DNA of 64,000 nt from Ptiloglossa arizonensis (GCF_051014685.1 NW_027478767.1:62001-126000); one strand, 5' to 3'. Numbered from the stretch's first letter, positions 46,761-60,551 are shown. Made by a program: numbers and translations. Notes: generated by a model not told the origin, from the sequence alone.

Positions 46761-49526
46761 TGAAAATAGAAACTCGCCCGATTACAACGGTATGCGCAAT
46801 TTTCCCCTGGGCCGTTCTAGTTATTCGTTTCGAGCATCAGAACTGCGAAAATTTTGAGTTTCTAAAGCGTTTCTTATCTCCAAACTGCCATATATCGCGA
46901 ACGGGTTGATCAATCCGCAAAATTTCTGTTGCATCTGAAAGTAGAAACTCGCCCGATTACAACGGTCTTCGCACTTTTCCCCTAGGCCGTTCTAGTTATT
47001 CGTTTCGAGAATCAGAACTGCGAAAACTTTGAGTTTCTCAAGCGTTTCTTACATCCAAACTGCCATATTTTGCGAACGGATTCACCAATCCGCAAAATTT
47101 CTGTTGCATCTGAAAGTAGAAACTCGCCCGATTACAACGGTATGCGTACTTTTCCCCTAGGCCGTTCTAGTTATTCGTTTCGAGCATCAGAACTGCGAAA
47201 ATTTTGAGTTTCTCAAGCGTTTCTTACCTCCAAACTGCCATATCTCGCGAACGCATTGACCAATCCGCAAAATTTCTGTTGCATTTGAAAGTTGAAACTC
47301 GCCCGATTACAACGGTATTCGCACTTTTCCCCTGGGCCGTTCAAGTTATTCGTTTCGAGCTTCAGAACTGCGAAAATTTTGAGTTTCTCAAGCGTTTCTT
47401 ACATTCAAACTGCCATATCTCGCGAACGGATTGACCAATCCGCAAAATTTCTGTTGCATCTGAAAATAGAAACTCGCCCGATTACAACGGTATGCGTACT
47501 TTTCCCCTAGGCCGTTCTAGTTATTCGTTTAGAGCATCAGAACTGCGAAAATTTTGAGTTTCTCAAGCGTGTCTTACATCCAATCTACCATATCTCGCGA
47601 ATGGATTGACCGATCCGCAAAATTTCTGTTGCGTCTGAAAGTAGAAACTCGCCCGATTACAACGGTATGCGCACTTTTCCCCTAGGCCGTTCTAGTTATT
47701 CGTTTCGAGCATCAGAACTGCGCAAATTTTGAGTTTCTCAAGCGTTTCTTACCTCCAAACTGCCATATCTCGCGAACGGATTGACCAATCCGCAAAATTT
47801 CTGTTGCATTTGAAAGTAGAAACTCGCCCGATTACAACGGTATGCGCACTTTTCCCCTGGGCCGTTCTAGTTATTCGTTTCGAGCATCAGAACTGCGAAA
47901 ATTTTGAGTTTCTCAAGCGTGTCTTACATCCAAACTGCCATATCTCGCGAATGGATTGACCGATCCGCAAAATTTCTGTTGCATCTGAAAGTAGAAACTC
48001 GCCCGATTACAACGGTATGCGCACTTTTCCCCTAGGCCGTTCTAGTTATTCGTTTCGAGCATCAGAACTGCGAAAATTTTGAGTTTCTCAAGCGTTTCTT
48101 ACCTCCAAACTGCCATATCTGGCGAACGGATTGACCAATCCGCAAAATTTCTGTTGCATTTGAAAGTAGAAACTCACCCGATTACAACGGTATACGCACT
48201 TTTCCCCTGGGCCGTTCTAGTTATTCGTTTCGAGCATCAGAACTGCGAAAATTTTGAGTTTCTAAAACGTTTCTTATCTCCAAACTGCCATATCTCGCGA
48301 ACGGGTTGATCAATCCGCAAAATTTCTGTTTCATCTGAAAGTAGAAACTCGCCCGATTACAACGCTATGCGCACTTTTCCCCTAGGCCGTTCTAGTTATT
48401 CGTTTCGAGCATCAGAACAGCGAAAATTTTGAGTTTCTCAAGCGTTTCTTACCTCCAAACTGCCATATTTGGCGAACGGATTGATCAATCCGCAAAATTT
48501 CTGTTGCATCTGAAAGTAGAAACTCGCCCGATTACAACGGTGGGTGTAGTTTTCCCCTAGGCCGTTCTAGTTATTCGTTTCGAGAATCAGAACTGCGAAA
48601 ACTTTGAGTTTCTCAAGCGTTTCTTACCTCCAAACTGCCATATCTCGCGAACGGATTGACCAATCCGCAAAATTTCTGTTGCATTTGAAAGTAGAAACTC
48701 GCCCGATTACAACGGTATGCGCACTTTTCCCCTGGGCCGTTCTAGTTATTCGTGTCGAGCATCAGAACTGCGAAAATTTTGAGTTTCTCAAGCGTTTCTT
48801 ACATCCAAACTGCCATATCTCGCGAACGGATTGAACAATCCGCAAAATTTCTGTTACATCTGAAAGTAGAAACTCGCCCGATTACAACGGTATGCGTACT
48901 TTTCCCCTAGGCCGTTCTAGTTACTCGTTTCGAGCATCAGAACTGCGAAAATTTTGAGATTCTCAAGCGTTTCTTATCTCCAAACTGCCATATCTCGCGA
49001 ACGGATTGATCAATCCGCAAAATTTCTGTTGCATCTGAAAGTGGAAACTCGCCCGATTACAACGGTTGTTGTAGTTTTCCCCTAGGCCGTTCTAGTTATT
49101 CGTTTCGAGCATCAGAACCGCGAAAATTTTGAGTTTCTCAAGCGTTTCTTACATCCAAACTGCCATATCTCGCGAACGGATTGACCAATCCGCAAAATGT
49201 CTGTTGCATCTGAAAATAGAAACACGCCCGATTACAACGGTATGCGTACTTTTCCCCTAGGCCGTTCTGGTTACTCGTTTCGAGCATCAGAACTGCGAAA
49301 ATTTTGAGTTCCTCAAGCGTTTCTTATCTCCAAACTGCCATATCTCGCGAACGGATTGATCAATCCGCAAGGTTTTTGTTGCATCTGAAAGTAGAAACTC
49401 GCCCGATTACAACGGTATGCGTACTTTTCCCCTAGGCCGTTCTAGTTATTCGTTTCGAGCATCAGAACTGCGAAAATTTTGAGTTTCTCAAGCGTTTCTT
49501 ACCTCCAAACTGCCATATCTCGCGAA
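46701..49526 (+). repeat. Third, rearranged version of the 4025-bp unit (left part)
   Basis: It follows the variant order of 28.5-29.9 kb, first at +18,200 bp and after two extra monomers (46902-47251) at +18,550 bp. From about 48477 to 49526 six monomers intervene that are absent from copies 1 and 2. They resemble 30977-31390 followed by 35.5-35.9 kb-type variants and one GGTTTTTGTTGC monomer. Confidence 0.8.
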
Positions 49527-51940
49527 CGCATTGACCAATCCGCAAAATTTCTGTTGCATTTGAAAGTAGAAACTCGCCCGATTACAACGGTATTCGCACC
49601 TTTCCCCTGGGCCGTTCTAGTTATTCGTTTCGAGCTTCAGAACTGCGAAAATTTTGAGTTTCTCAAGCGTTTCTTACATTCAAACTGCCATATCTCGCGA
49701 ACGGATTGACCAATCCGCAAAATTTCTGTTGCATCTGAAAATAGAAACTCGCCCGATTACAACGGTATGCGTACTTTTCCCCTAGGCCGTTCTAGTTATT
49801 CGTTTAGAGCATCAGAACTGCGAAAATTTTGAGTTTCTCAAGCGTGTCTTACATCCAAACTGCCATATCTCGCGAATGGATTGACCGATCCGCAAAATTT
49901 CTGTTGCATCTGAAAGTAGAAACTCGCCCGATTACAACGGTATGCGCACTTTTCCCCTAGGCCGTTCTAGTTATTCGTTTCGAGCATCAGAACTGCGAAA
50001 ATTTTGAGTTTCTCAAGCGTTTCTTACCTCCAAACTGCCATATCTCGCGAACGGATTGACCAATCCGCAAAATTTCTGTTGCATTTGAAAGTAGAAACTC
50101 GCCCGATTACAACGGTATGCGCACTTTTCCCCTGGGCCGTTCTAGTTATTCGTTTCGAGCATCAGAACTGCGAAAATTTTGAGTTTCTCAAGCGTGTCTT
50201 ACATCCAAACTGCCATATCTGGCGAACGGATTGACCAATCCGCAAAATTTCTGTTGCATTTGAAAGTAGAAACTCGCCCGATTACAACGGTGTGCGCACT
50301 CTTCCCCTGGGCCGTTCTAGTTATTCGTTTCGAGCATCAGAACTGCGAAAATTTTGAGTTTCTAAAACGTTTCTTATCTCCAAACTGCCATATCTCGCGA
50401 ACGGGTTGATCAATCCGCAAAATTTCTGTTGCATCTGAAAGTAGAAACTCGCCCGATTACAACGGTATGCGCACTTTTCCCCTAGGCCGTTCTAGTTATT
50501 CGTTTCGAGCATCAGAACAGCGAAAATTTTGAGTTTCTCAAGCGTTTCTTACCTCCAAACTGCCATATTTGGCGAACGGATTGATCAATCCGCAAAATTT
50601 CTGTTGCATCTGAAAGTAGAAACTCGCCCGATTACAACGGTGGGTGTAGTTTTCCCCTAGGCCGTTCTAGTTATTCGTTTCGAGAATCAGAACTGCGAAA
50701 ACTTTGAGTTTCTCAAGCGTTTCTTACCTCCAAACTGCCATATCTCGCGAACGGATTGACAAATCCGCAAAATTTCTGTTGCACTTGAAAGTAGAAACTC
50801 GCCCGATTACAACGGTATGCGCACTTTTCCCCTGGGCCGTTCTAGTTATTCGTGTCGAGCATCAGAACTGCGAAAATTTTGAGTTTCTCAAGCGTTTCTT
50901 ACATCCAAACTGCCATATCTCGCGAACGGATTGACCAATCCGCAAAATTTCTGTTACATCTGAAAGTAGAAACTCGCCCGATTACAACGGTATGCGTACT
51001 TTTCCCCTAGGCCGTTCTAGTTACTCGTTTCGAGCATCAGAACTGCGAAAATTGTGAGATTCTCAAGCGTCTCTTATCTCCAAACTGCCATATCTCGCGA
51101 ACGGATTGATCAATCCGCAAAATTTCTGTTGCATCTGAAAGTGGAAACTCGCCCGATTACAACGGTTGTTGTAGTTTTCCCCTAGGCCGTTCTAGTTATT
51201 CGTTTCGAGCATCAGAACCGCGAAAATTTTGAGATTCTCAAGCGTTTCTTACATCCAAACTGCCATATCTCGCGAACGGATTGACCAATCCGCAAAATTT
51301 CTGTTGCATCTGAAAATAGAAACTCGCCCGATTACAACGGTATGCGTACTTTTCCCCTAGGCCGTTCTGGTTACTCGTTTCGAGCATCAGAACTGCGAAA
51401 ATTTTGAGTTTCTCAAGCGTTTCTTACCTCCAAACTGCCATATTTCTCGAACGGATTGATCAATCCGCAAAATTTCTGTTGCATCTGAAAGTAGAGACTC
51501 GCCCGATTACAACGGTATGTGTAGTTTTCCCCTAAGCCGTCCTAGTCATTCGTTTCGAGCATCAGAACTGCGAAAATTTTGAGTTTCTCAAGCGTTTCTT
51601 ATCTCCAAACTGCCATATCTCGCGAACGGATTGATCAATCCGCAATATTTCTGTTGCATCTGAAAGTGGAAACTCGCCCGATTACAACGGTAGTTGTAGT
51701 TTTCCCCTAGGCCGTTCTAGTTATTCGTGTCGAGCATCAGAACTGCGAAAATTTTGAGTTTCTCAAGCGTTTCTTACCTCCATACTGCCATATCTCGCGA
51801 ACGGATCGACCAATCCGCAAAATTTCTGTTGCATCTGAAAGTAGAAACTCGCCCGATTACAACGGTATGCGTACTTCTCCCCTAGGCCGTCCTAGTCATT
51901 CGTTTCGAGCATCAGAACTGCGAAAATTTTGAGTTTCTCA
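49527..51940 (+). repeat. 2.4-kb block matching 33952-36365
   Basis: After the six extra monomers, the order resumes as in 29.9-31.3 kb (+19,600 bp) and 33952-36365 (+15,575 bp). It includes TATTCGCACC, GTGTGCGCAC, GACAAATCC, AATTGTGAGATTC, TATTTCTCG and CTCCATACTG. Private changes include CGTCTCTTATC near 51070 and GAGATTCTC near 51232. Confidence 0.82.
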
Positions 51941-53726
51941 AGCGTTTCTTACATCCAAACTGCCATATCTCGCGAACGGATTGACCAATCCGCAAAATTT
52001 CTGTTGCATCTGAAAAAAGAAACTCGCCCGATTACAACGGTATGCGTACTTTTCCCCTAGGCCGTTCTAGTTATTCGTGTCGAGCATCAGAACTGCGAAA
52101 ATTTTGAGTTTCTCAAGCGTTTCTTACCTCCATACTGCCATATCTCGCGAACGGATTGACCAATCCGCAAAATTTCTGTTGCATCTGAAAGTAGAACCTC
52201 GCCCGATTACAACGGTATGCGTACTTTTCCCCTAGGCCGTTCTAGTTACTCGTTTCGAGCATCAGAACTGCGAAAATTTTGAGTTTCTCAAGCGTTTCTT
52301 ATCTCCAAACTGCCATATCTCGCGAACGGATTGATCGATCCGCAAAATTTCTGTTGCATCTGAAAGTGGAAACTCGCCCGATTACAACGGTAGTTGTGGT
52401 TTTCCCCTAGGCCGTTCTAGTTATTCGTGTCGAGCATCAGAACTGCGAAAATTTTGAGTTTCTCAAGCGTTTCTTACATCCAAACTGCCATATCTCGCGA
52501 ACGGATTGACCAATCCGCAAAATTTCTGTTGCATCTGAAAATAGAAACTCGCCCGATTACAACGGTATGCGTACTTCTCCCCAAGGCCGTTCTAGTTACT
52601 CGTTTCGAGCATCAGAACTGCGAAAATTTTGAGTTTCTCAAGCGTTTCTTATCTCCAAACTGCCATATCTCGCGAACGGATTGATCAATCCGCAATATTT
52701 CTGTTGCATCTAAAAGTGGAAACTCGCCCGATTACAACGGTAGTTGTAGTTTTCCCCTAGGCCGTTCTAGTTATTCGTGTCGAGCATCAGAACTGCGAAA
52801 ATTTTGAGTTTCTCAAGCGTTTCTTACCTCCATACTGCCATATCTCGCGAACGGATTGACCAATCCGCAAAATTTCTGTTGCATCTGAAAGTAGAAACTC
52901 GCCCGATTACAACGGTATGCGTACTTCTCCCCTAGGCCGTCCTAGTCATTCGTTTCGAGCATCAGAACTGCGAAAATTTTGAGTTTCTCAAGCGTTTCTT
53001 ACATCCAAACTGCCATATCTCGCGAACGGATTGACCAATCCGCAAAATTTCTGTTGCATCTGAAAATAGAAACTCGCCCGATTACAACGGTATGCGTACT
53101 TTTCCCCTAGGCCGTTCTAGTTATTCGTGTCGAGCATCAGAACTGCGAAAATTTTGAGTTTCTCAAGCGTTTCTTACCTCCATACTGCCATATCTCGCGA
53201 ACGGATTGACCAATCCGCAAAATTTCTGTTGCATCTGAAAGTAGAAACTCGCCCGATTACAACGGTATGCGTACTTTTCCCCTAGGCCGTTCTAGTTACT
53301 CGTTTCGAGCATCAGAACTGCGAAAATTTTGAGTTTCTCAAGCGTTTCTTATGTCCAAACTGCCATATCTCGCGAACGGATTGATCAATCCGCAAAATTT
53401 CTGTTGCATCTGAAAGTGGAAACTCGCCCGATTACAACGGTAGTTGTGGTTTTTCCCCTAGGCCGTTCTAGTTATTCGTTTCGAGCATCAGAACTGCGAA
53501 AATTTGAGTTTCTCAAGCCGTTTCTTACATCCAAACTGCCATATCTCGCGAACGGATTGACCAATCCGCAAAATTTCTGTTGCATCTGAAAATAGAAACT
53601 CGCCCGATTACAACGGTATGCGTACTTTTCCCCTAGGCCGTTCTGGTTACTCGTTTCGAGCATCAGAACTGCGAAAATTTTGAGTTTCTCAAGCGTTTCT
53701 TATCTCCAAACTGCCATATCTCGCGA
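51627..53726 (+). repeat. 1050-bp hexamer tandem duplication
   Basis: Monomers 51627, 51802, 51977, 52152 and 52327 match 52677, 52852, 53027, 53202 and 53377. Markers are CAATATTTCTG; CTTCTCC with CCGTCCTAG; GTGTCGAG with CTCCATACTG; TACTCG; and TAGTTGTGG. Private differences include GAAAAAAG near 52015 and GTAGAACCTCG near 52192. Confidence 0.82.
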
Positions 53727-54450
53727 ACGGACTGATCAATCCGCAAGGTTTTTGTTGCATCTGAAAGTAGAAACTCGCCCGATTACAACGGTATGGGCAC
53801 TTTTCCCCTAGGCCGTTCTAGTTATTCGTTTCGAGCATCAGAACTGCGAAAATTTTGAGTTTCTCAAGCGTTTCTTACCTCCAAACTGCCATATTTCTCG
53901 AACGGATTGATCAATCCGCAAAATTTCTGTTGCATCTGAAAGTAGAAACTCGCCCGATTACAACGGTATGCGCACTTTTCCCCTAGGCCGTTCTAGTTAT
54001 TCGTTTCGAGCATCAGAACTGCGAAAATTTTGAGTTTCTCAAGCGTTTCTTACCTCCAAACTGCCATATCTCGCGAACGGATTGACCAATCCGCAAAATT
54101 TCTGTTGCACCTGAAAGTAGAAACTCGCCCGATTACAACGGTATGCGTACTTTTCCCCTAGGCCGTTCTAGTTACTCGTTTCGAGCATCAGAACTGCGAA
54201 AATTTTGAGTTTCTCAAGCGTTTCTTATCTCCAAACTGCCATATCTCGCGAACGGATTGATCAATCCGCAAAATTTCTGTTGCATCTGAAAGTGGAAACT
54301 CGCCCGATTACAACTGTAGTTGTAGTTTTCCCCTAGGCCGTTCTAGTTATTCGTTTCGAGCATCAGAACTGCGAAAATTTTGAGTTTCTCAAGCGTTTCT
54401 TACATCCAAACTGCCATATCTCGCGAACGGATTGACCAATCCGCAAATTT
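53377..54450 (+). other. Second small group of single-base indels
   Basis: Four one-base length changes lie close together: T+1 near 53451, T-1 near 53504, C+1 near 53517 (AAGCCGTTTC) and A-1 near 54446 (CCGCAAATTTC). They cancel, so the phase is restored. The matching monomer 52327 has none of the first three. Confidence 0.75.
53641..54252 (+). repeat. 0.6-kb block repeated at 57840-58451
   Basis: TCTGGTTAC, GGACTGATC with GGTTTTTGTTGC and TATGGGCAC, TATTTCTCG, and GTTGCACCTG variants follow in the same order 4199 bp to the right. The offset is 24 monomers minus the base lost near 54446. Confidence 0.8.
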
Positions 54451-54601
54451 CTGTTGCATCTGAAAATAGAAACTCGCCCGATTACAACGGTATGCGTACT
54501 TTTCCCCTAGGCCGTTCTAGTTACTCGTTTCGAGCATCAGAACTGCGAAAATTTTGAGTTTCTCAAGCGTTTCTTATCTCCAAACTGCCATATCTCGCGA
54601 A

Positions 54602-56760
54602 CGGATTGATCAATCCGCAAAATTTCTGTTGCATCTGAAAGTGGAAACTCGCCCGATTACAACGGTAGTTGTAGTTTTCCCCTAGGCCGTTCTAGTTATT
54701 CGTTTCGATCATCACAACTGCGAAAATTTTGAGTTTCTCAAGCGTTTCTTACATCCAAACTGCCATATCTCGCGAACGGATTGACCAATCCGCAAAATTT
54801 CTGTTGCATCTGAAAATAGAAACTCGCCCGATTACAACGGTATGCGTACTTTTCCCCTAGGCCGTTCTAGTTACTCGTTTCGGGCATCAGAACTGCGAAA
54901 ATTTTGAGTTTCTCAAGCGTTTCTTATCTCCAAACTGCCATATCTCGCGAACGGATTGATCAATCCGCAAGGTTTTTATTGCATCTGAAAGTAGAAACTC
55001 GCCCGATTACAACGGTATGGGCACTTTTCCCCTAGGCCGTTCTAGTTATTCGTGTCGAGCATCAGAAATGCGAAAATTTTGAGTTTCTCAAGCGTATCTT
55101 ACCTCCAAACTGCCATATCTCGCGAACGGATTGACCAATCCGCAAAATTTCTGTTGCATCTGAAAGTAGAAACTCGCCCGATTACAACGGTATGCGTTCT
55201 TCTCCCCTAGGCCGTTCTAGTCATTCGTTTCGAGCATCAGAACTGCGAAAATTTTGAGTTTCTCAAGCGTTTCTTACCTCCAAACTGCCATATCTCGCGA
55301 ACGGATTGACCAATCCGCAAAATTTCTGTTGCATCTGAAAGTAGAGACTCGCCCGATTTCAACGGTATGTGTAGTTTTCCCCTAGGCCGTTCCAGTTATT
55401 CGTTTCGAGCATCAGAACTGCGAAAATTTTGAGTTTCTCAAGCGTTTCCTACATCCAAACTGCCATATCTCGCGAATGGATTGACTGATCCGCAAAATTT
55501 CTGTTGCATCTGAAAGTGGAAACTCGCCCGATTACAACGGTAGTTGTAGTTTTCCCCTAGGCCGTTCTAGTTATTCGTTTCGAGCATCAGAACTGCGAAA
55601 ATTTTGAGTTTCTCAAGCGTTTCTTACATCCAAACTGCCATATCTCGCGAACGGATTGACCAATCCGCAAAATTTCTGTTGCATCTGAAAATAGAAACTC
55701 GCCCGATTACAACGGTATGCGTACTTTTCCCCTAGGCCGTTCTAGTTACTCGTTTCGAGCATCAGAACTGCGAAAATTTTGAGTTTCTCAAGCGTTTCTT
55801 ATCTCCAAACTGCCATATCTCGCGAACGGATTGATCAATCCGCAAAATTTCTGTTGCATCTGAAAGTGGAAACTCGCCCGATTACAACGGTAGTTGTAGT
55901 TTTCCCCTAGGCCGTTCTAGTTATTCGTTTCGATCATCAGAACTGCGAAAATTTTGAGTTTCTCAAGCGTTTCTTACATCCAAACTGCCATATCTCGCGA
56001 ACGGATTGACCAATCCGCAAAATTTCTGTTGCATCTGAAAATAGAAACTCGCCCGATTACAACGGTATGCGTACTTTTCCCCTAGGCCGTTCTAGTTACT
56101 CGTTTCGGGCATCAGAACTGCGAAAATTTTGAGTTTCTCAAGCGTTTCTTATCTCCAAACTGCCATATCTCGCGAACGGATTGATCAATCCGCAAGGTTT
56201 TTGTTGCATCTGAAAGTAGAAACTCGCCCGATTACAACGGTATGGGCACTTTTCCCCTAGGCCGTTCTAGTTATTCGTGTCGAGCATCAGAAATGCGAAA
56301 ATTTTGAGTTTCTCAAGCGTATCTTACCTCCAAACTGCCATATCTCGCGAACGGATTGACCAATCCGCAAAATTTCTGTTGCATCTGAAAGTAGAAACTC
56401 GCCCGATTACAACGGTATGCGTTCTTCTCCCCTAGGCCGTTCTAGTCATTCGTTTCGAGCATCAGAACTGCGAAAATTTTGAGTTTCTCAAGCGTTTCTT
56501 ACCTCCAAACTGCCATATCTCGCGAACGGATTGACCAATCCGCAAAATTTCTGTTGCATCTGAAAGTAGAGACTCGCCCGATTACAACGGTATGTGTAGT
56601 TTTCCCCTAGGCCGTTCCAGTTATTCGTTTCGAGCATCAGAACTGCGAAAATTTTGAGTTTCTCAAGCGTTTCCTACATCCAAACTGCCATATCTCGCGA
56701 ATGGATTGACTGATCCGCAAAATTTCTGTTGCATCTGAAAGTAGAAACTCGCCCGATTAC
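54602..56760 (+). repeat. 1225-bp heptamer tandem duplication in the right-hand region
   Basis: Monomers 54602, 54777, 54952, 55127 and 55302 match 55827, 56002, 56177, 56352 and 56527 in order. Markers are TTTCGATCATC, TTTCGGGCATC, GGTTTTT with GAAATGCG and GCGTATCTT, TATGCGTTCTTCT, and TGTGTAG with GTTTCCTAC. Differences include TTTTTATTGC/TTTTTGTTGC near 54975/56200 and GATTTCAACGG/GATTACAACGG near 55358/56583. Confidence 0.85.
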
Positions 56761-57226
56761 AACGGTATGCGTACTTCTCCCCTAGGCCGTCCTAGTCATT
56801 CGTTTCGAGCATCAGAACTGCGAAAATTTTGAGTTTCTCAAGCGTTTCTTATCTCCAAACTGCCATATCTCGCGAACGGATTGATCAATCCGCAATATTT
56901 CTGTTGCATCTGAAAGTGGAAACTCGCCCGATTACAACGGTAGTTGTAGTTTTCCCCTAGGCCGTTCTAGTTATTCGTGTCGAGCATCAGAACTGCGAAA
57001 ATTTTGAGATTCTCAAGCGTTTCTTACCTCCATACTGCCATATCTCGCGAACGGATTGACCAATCCGCAAAATTTCTGTTGCATCTGAAAGTAGAAACTC
57101 GCCCGATTACAACGGTATGCGTACTTCTCCCCTAGGCCGTCCTAGTCATTCGTTTCGAGCATCAGAACTGCGAAAATTTTGAGTTTCTCAAGCGTTTCTT
57201 ACATCCAAACTGCCATATCTCGCGAA

Positions 57227-59501
57227 CGGATTGACCAATCCGCAAAATTTCTGTTGCATCTGAAAGTAGAAACTCGCCCGATTACAACGGTATGCGTACT
57301 TTTCCCCTAGGCCGTTCTAGTTACTCGTTTCGGGCATCAGAACTGCGAAAATTTTGAGTTTCTCAAGCGTTTCTTATCTCCAAACTGCCATATCTCGCGA
57401 ACGGATTGATCAATCCGCAAGGTTTTTGTTGCATCTGAAAGTAGAAACTCGCCCGATTACAACGGTATGGGCACTTTTCCCCTAGGCCGTTCTAGTTATT
57501 CGTGTCGAGCATCAGAACTGCGAAAATTTTGAGTTTCTCAAGCGTATCTTACCTCCAAACTGCCATATCTCGCGAACGGATTGACCAATCCGCAAAATTT
57601 CTGTTGCATCTGAAAGTAGAAACTCGCCCGATTACAACGGTATGCGTTCTTCTCCCCTAGGCCGTTCTAGTCATTCGTTTCGAGCATCAGAACTGCGAAA
57701 ATTTTGAGTTTCTCAAGCGTTTCTTACCTCCAAACTGCCATATCTCGCGAACGGATTGACTGATCCGCAAAATTTCTGTTGCATCTGAAAGTAGAAACTC
57801 GCCCGATTACAACGGTATGCGTACTTTTCCCCTAGGCCGTTCTGGTTACTCGTTTCGAGCATCAGAACTGCGAAAATTTTGAGTTTCTCAAGCGTTTCTT
57901 ATCTCCAAACTGCCATATCTCGCGAACGGACTGATCAATCCGCAAGGTTTTTGTTGCATCTGAAAGTAGAAACTCGCCCGATTACAACGGTATGGGCACT
58001 TTTCCCCTAGGCCGTTCTAGTTATTCGTTTCGAGCATCAGAACTGCGAAAATTTTGAGTTTCTCAAGCGTTTCTTACCTCCAAACTGCCATATTTCTCGA
58101 ACGGATTGATCAATCCGCAAAATTTCTGTTGCATCTGAAAGTAGAAACTCGCCCGATTACAACGGTATGCGCACTTTTCCCCTAGGCCGTTCTAGTTATT
58201 CGTTTCGAGCATCAGAACTGCGAAAATTTTGAGTTTCTCAAGCGTTTCTTACCTCCAAACTGCCATATCTCGCGAACGGATTGACCAATCCGCAAAATTT
58301 CTGTTGCACCTGAAAGTAGAAACTCGCCCGATTACAACGGTATGCGTACTTTTCCCCTAGGCCGTTCTAGTTACTCGTTTCGAGCATCAGAACTGCGAAA
58401 ATTTTGAGTTTCTCAAGCGTTTCTTATCTCCAAACTGCCATATCTCGCGAACGGATTGACCAATCCGCAAAATTTCTGTTGCATCTGAAAATAGAAACTC
58501 GCCCGATTACAACGGTATGCGTACTTTTCCCCTAGGCCGTTCTAGTTACTCGTTTCGAGCATCAGAACTGCGAAAATTTTGAGTTTCTCAAGCGTTTCTT
58601 ATCTCCAAACTGCCATATCTCGCGAACGGATTGATCAATCCGCAAAATTTCTGTTGCATCTGAAAGTGGAAACTCGCCCGATTACAACGGTATGCGTACT
58701 TTTCCCCTAGGCCGTTTTAGTTACTCGTTTCGGGCATCAGAACTGCGAAAATTTTGAGTTTCTCAAGCGTTTCTTATCTCCAAACTGCCATATCTCGCGA
58801 ACGGATTGATCAATCCGCAAGGTTTTTGTTGCATCTGAAAGTAGAAACTCGCCCGATTACAACGGTATGGGCACTTTTCCCCTAGGCCGTTCTAGTTATT
58901 CGTGTCGAGCATCAGAACTGCGAAAATTTTGAGTTTCTCAAGCGTATCTTACCTCCAAACTGCCATATCTCGCGAACGGATTGACCAATCCGCAAAATTT
59001 CTGTTGCATCTGAAAGTAGAAACTCGCCCGATTACAACGGTAGTTGTAGTTTTCCCCTAGGCCGTTCTAGTTATTCGTGTCGAGAATCAGAACTGCGAAA
59101 ATTTTGAGTTTCTCAAGCGTTTCTTACCTCCATACTGCCATATCACGCGAACGGATTGACCAATCCGCAAAATTTCTGTTGCATCTGAAAGTAGAAACTC
59201 GCCCGATTACAACGGTATGCGTACTTCTCCCCTAGGCCGTCCTAGTCATTCGTTTCGAGCATCAGAACTGCGAAAATTTTGAGTTTCTCAAGCGTTTCTT
59301 ACATCCAAACTGCCATATCTCGCGAACGGATTGACCAATCCGCAAAATTTCTGTTGCATCTGAAAATAGAAACTCGCCCGATTACAACGGTATGCGTACT
59401 TTTCCCCTAGGCCGTTCTAGTTACTCGTTTCGGGCATCAGAACTGCGAAAATTTTGAGTTTCTCAAGCGTTTCTTATCTCCAAACTGCCATATCTCGCGA
59501 A
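57227..59501 (+). repeat. Right-hand variant pool with repeated GGTTTTT monomers
   Basis: Monomers 57227, 57402, 57577 and 57752 (GGGCATC; GGTTTTT with TATGGGCAC; TATGCGTTCTTCT; GACTGATCC) recur at +2100 bp (59327 onward). Between them lie the repeated 0.6-kb block and a private ATCACGCG form near 59143. No gene is seen. Confidence 0.75.
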
Positions 59502-60551
59502 CGGATTGATCAATCCGCAAGGTTTTTGTTGCATCTGAAAGTAGAAACTCGCCCGATTACAACGGTATGGGCACTTTTCCCCTAGGCCGTTCTAGTTATT
59601 CGTGTCGAGCATCAGAACTGCGAAAATTTTGAGTTTCTCAAGCGTATCTTACCTCCAAACTGCCATATCTCGCGAACGGATTGACCAATCCGCAAAATTT
59701 CTGTTGCATCTGAAAGTAGAAACTCGCCCGATTACAACGGTATGCGTTCTTCTCCCCTAGGCCGTTCTAGTCATTCGTTTCGAGCATCAGAACTGCGAAA
59801 ATTTTGAGTTTCTCAAGCGTTTCTTACCTCCAAACTGCCATATCTCGCGAACGGATTGACTGATCCGCAAAATTTCTGTTGCATCTGAAAGTAGAAACTC
59901 GCCCGATTACAACGGTATGCGTACTTCTCCCCTAGGCCGTCCTAGTCATTCGTTTCGAGCATCAGAACTGCGAAAATTTTGAGTTTCTCAAGCGTTTCTT
60001 ACATCCAAACTGCCATATCTCGCGAACGGATTGATCAATCCGCAAGGTTTTTGTTGCATCTGAAAGTAGAAACTCGCCCGATTACAACGGTATGGGCACT
60101 TTTCCCCTAGGCCGTTCTAGTTATTCGTGTCGAGCATCAGAACTGCGAAAATTTTGAGTTTCTCAAGCGTATCTTACCTCCAAACTGCCATATCTCGCGA
60201 ACGGATTGACCAATCCGCAAAATTTCTGTTGCATCTGAAAGTAGAAACTCGCCCGATTACAACGGTATGCGTTCTTCTCCCCTAGGCCGTTCTAGTCATT
60301 CGTTTCGAGCATCAGAACTGCGAAAATTTTGAGTTTCTCAAGCGTTTCTTACCTCCAAACTGCCATATCTCGCGAACGGATTGACTGATCCGCAAAATTT
60401 CTGTTGCATCTGAAAGTAGAAACTCGCCCGATTACAACGGTATGCGTACTTCTCCCCTAGGCCGTCCTAGTCATTCGTTTCGAGCATCAGAACTGCGAAA
60501 ATTTTGAGTTTCTCAAGCGTTTCTTACATCCAAACTGCCATATCTCGCGAA
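59502..60551 (+). repeat. 525-bp trimer tandem duplication
   Basis: Monomers 59502, 59677 and 59852 match 60027, 60202 and 60377: GGTTTTT with TATGGGCAC; TATGCGTTCTTCT; and GACTGATCC with CTTCTCC and CCGTCCTAG. It is the smallest clear higher-order unit in the window. Confidence 0.87.
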
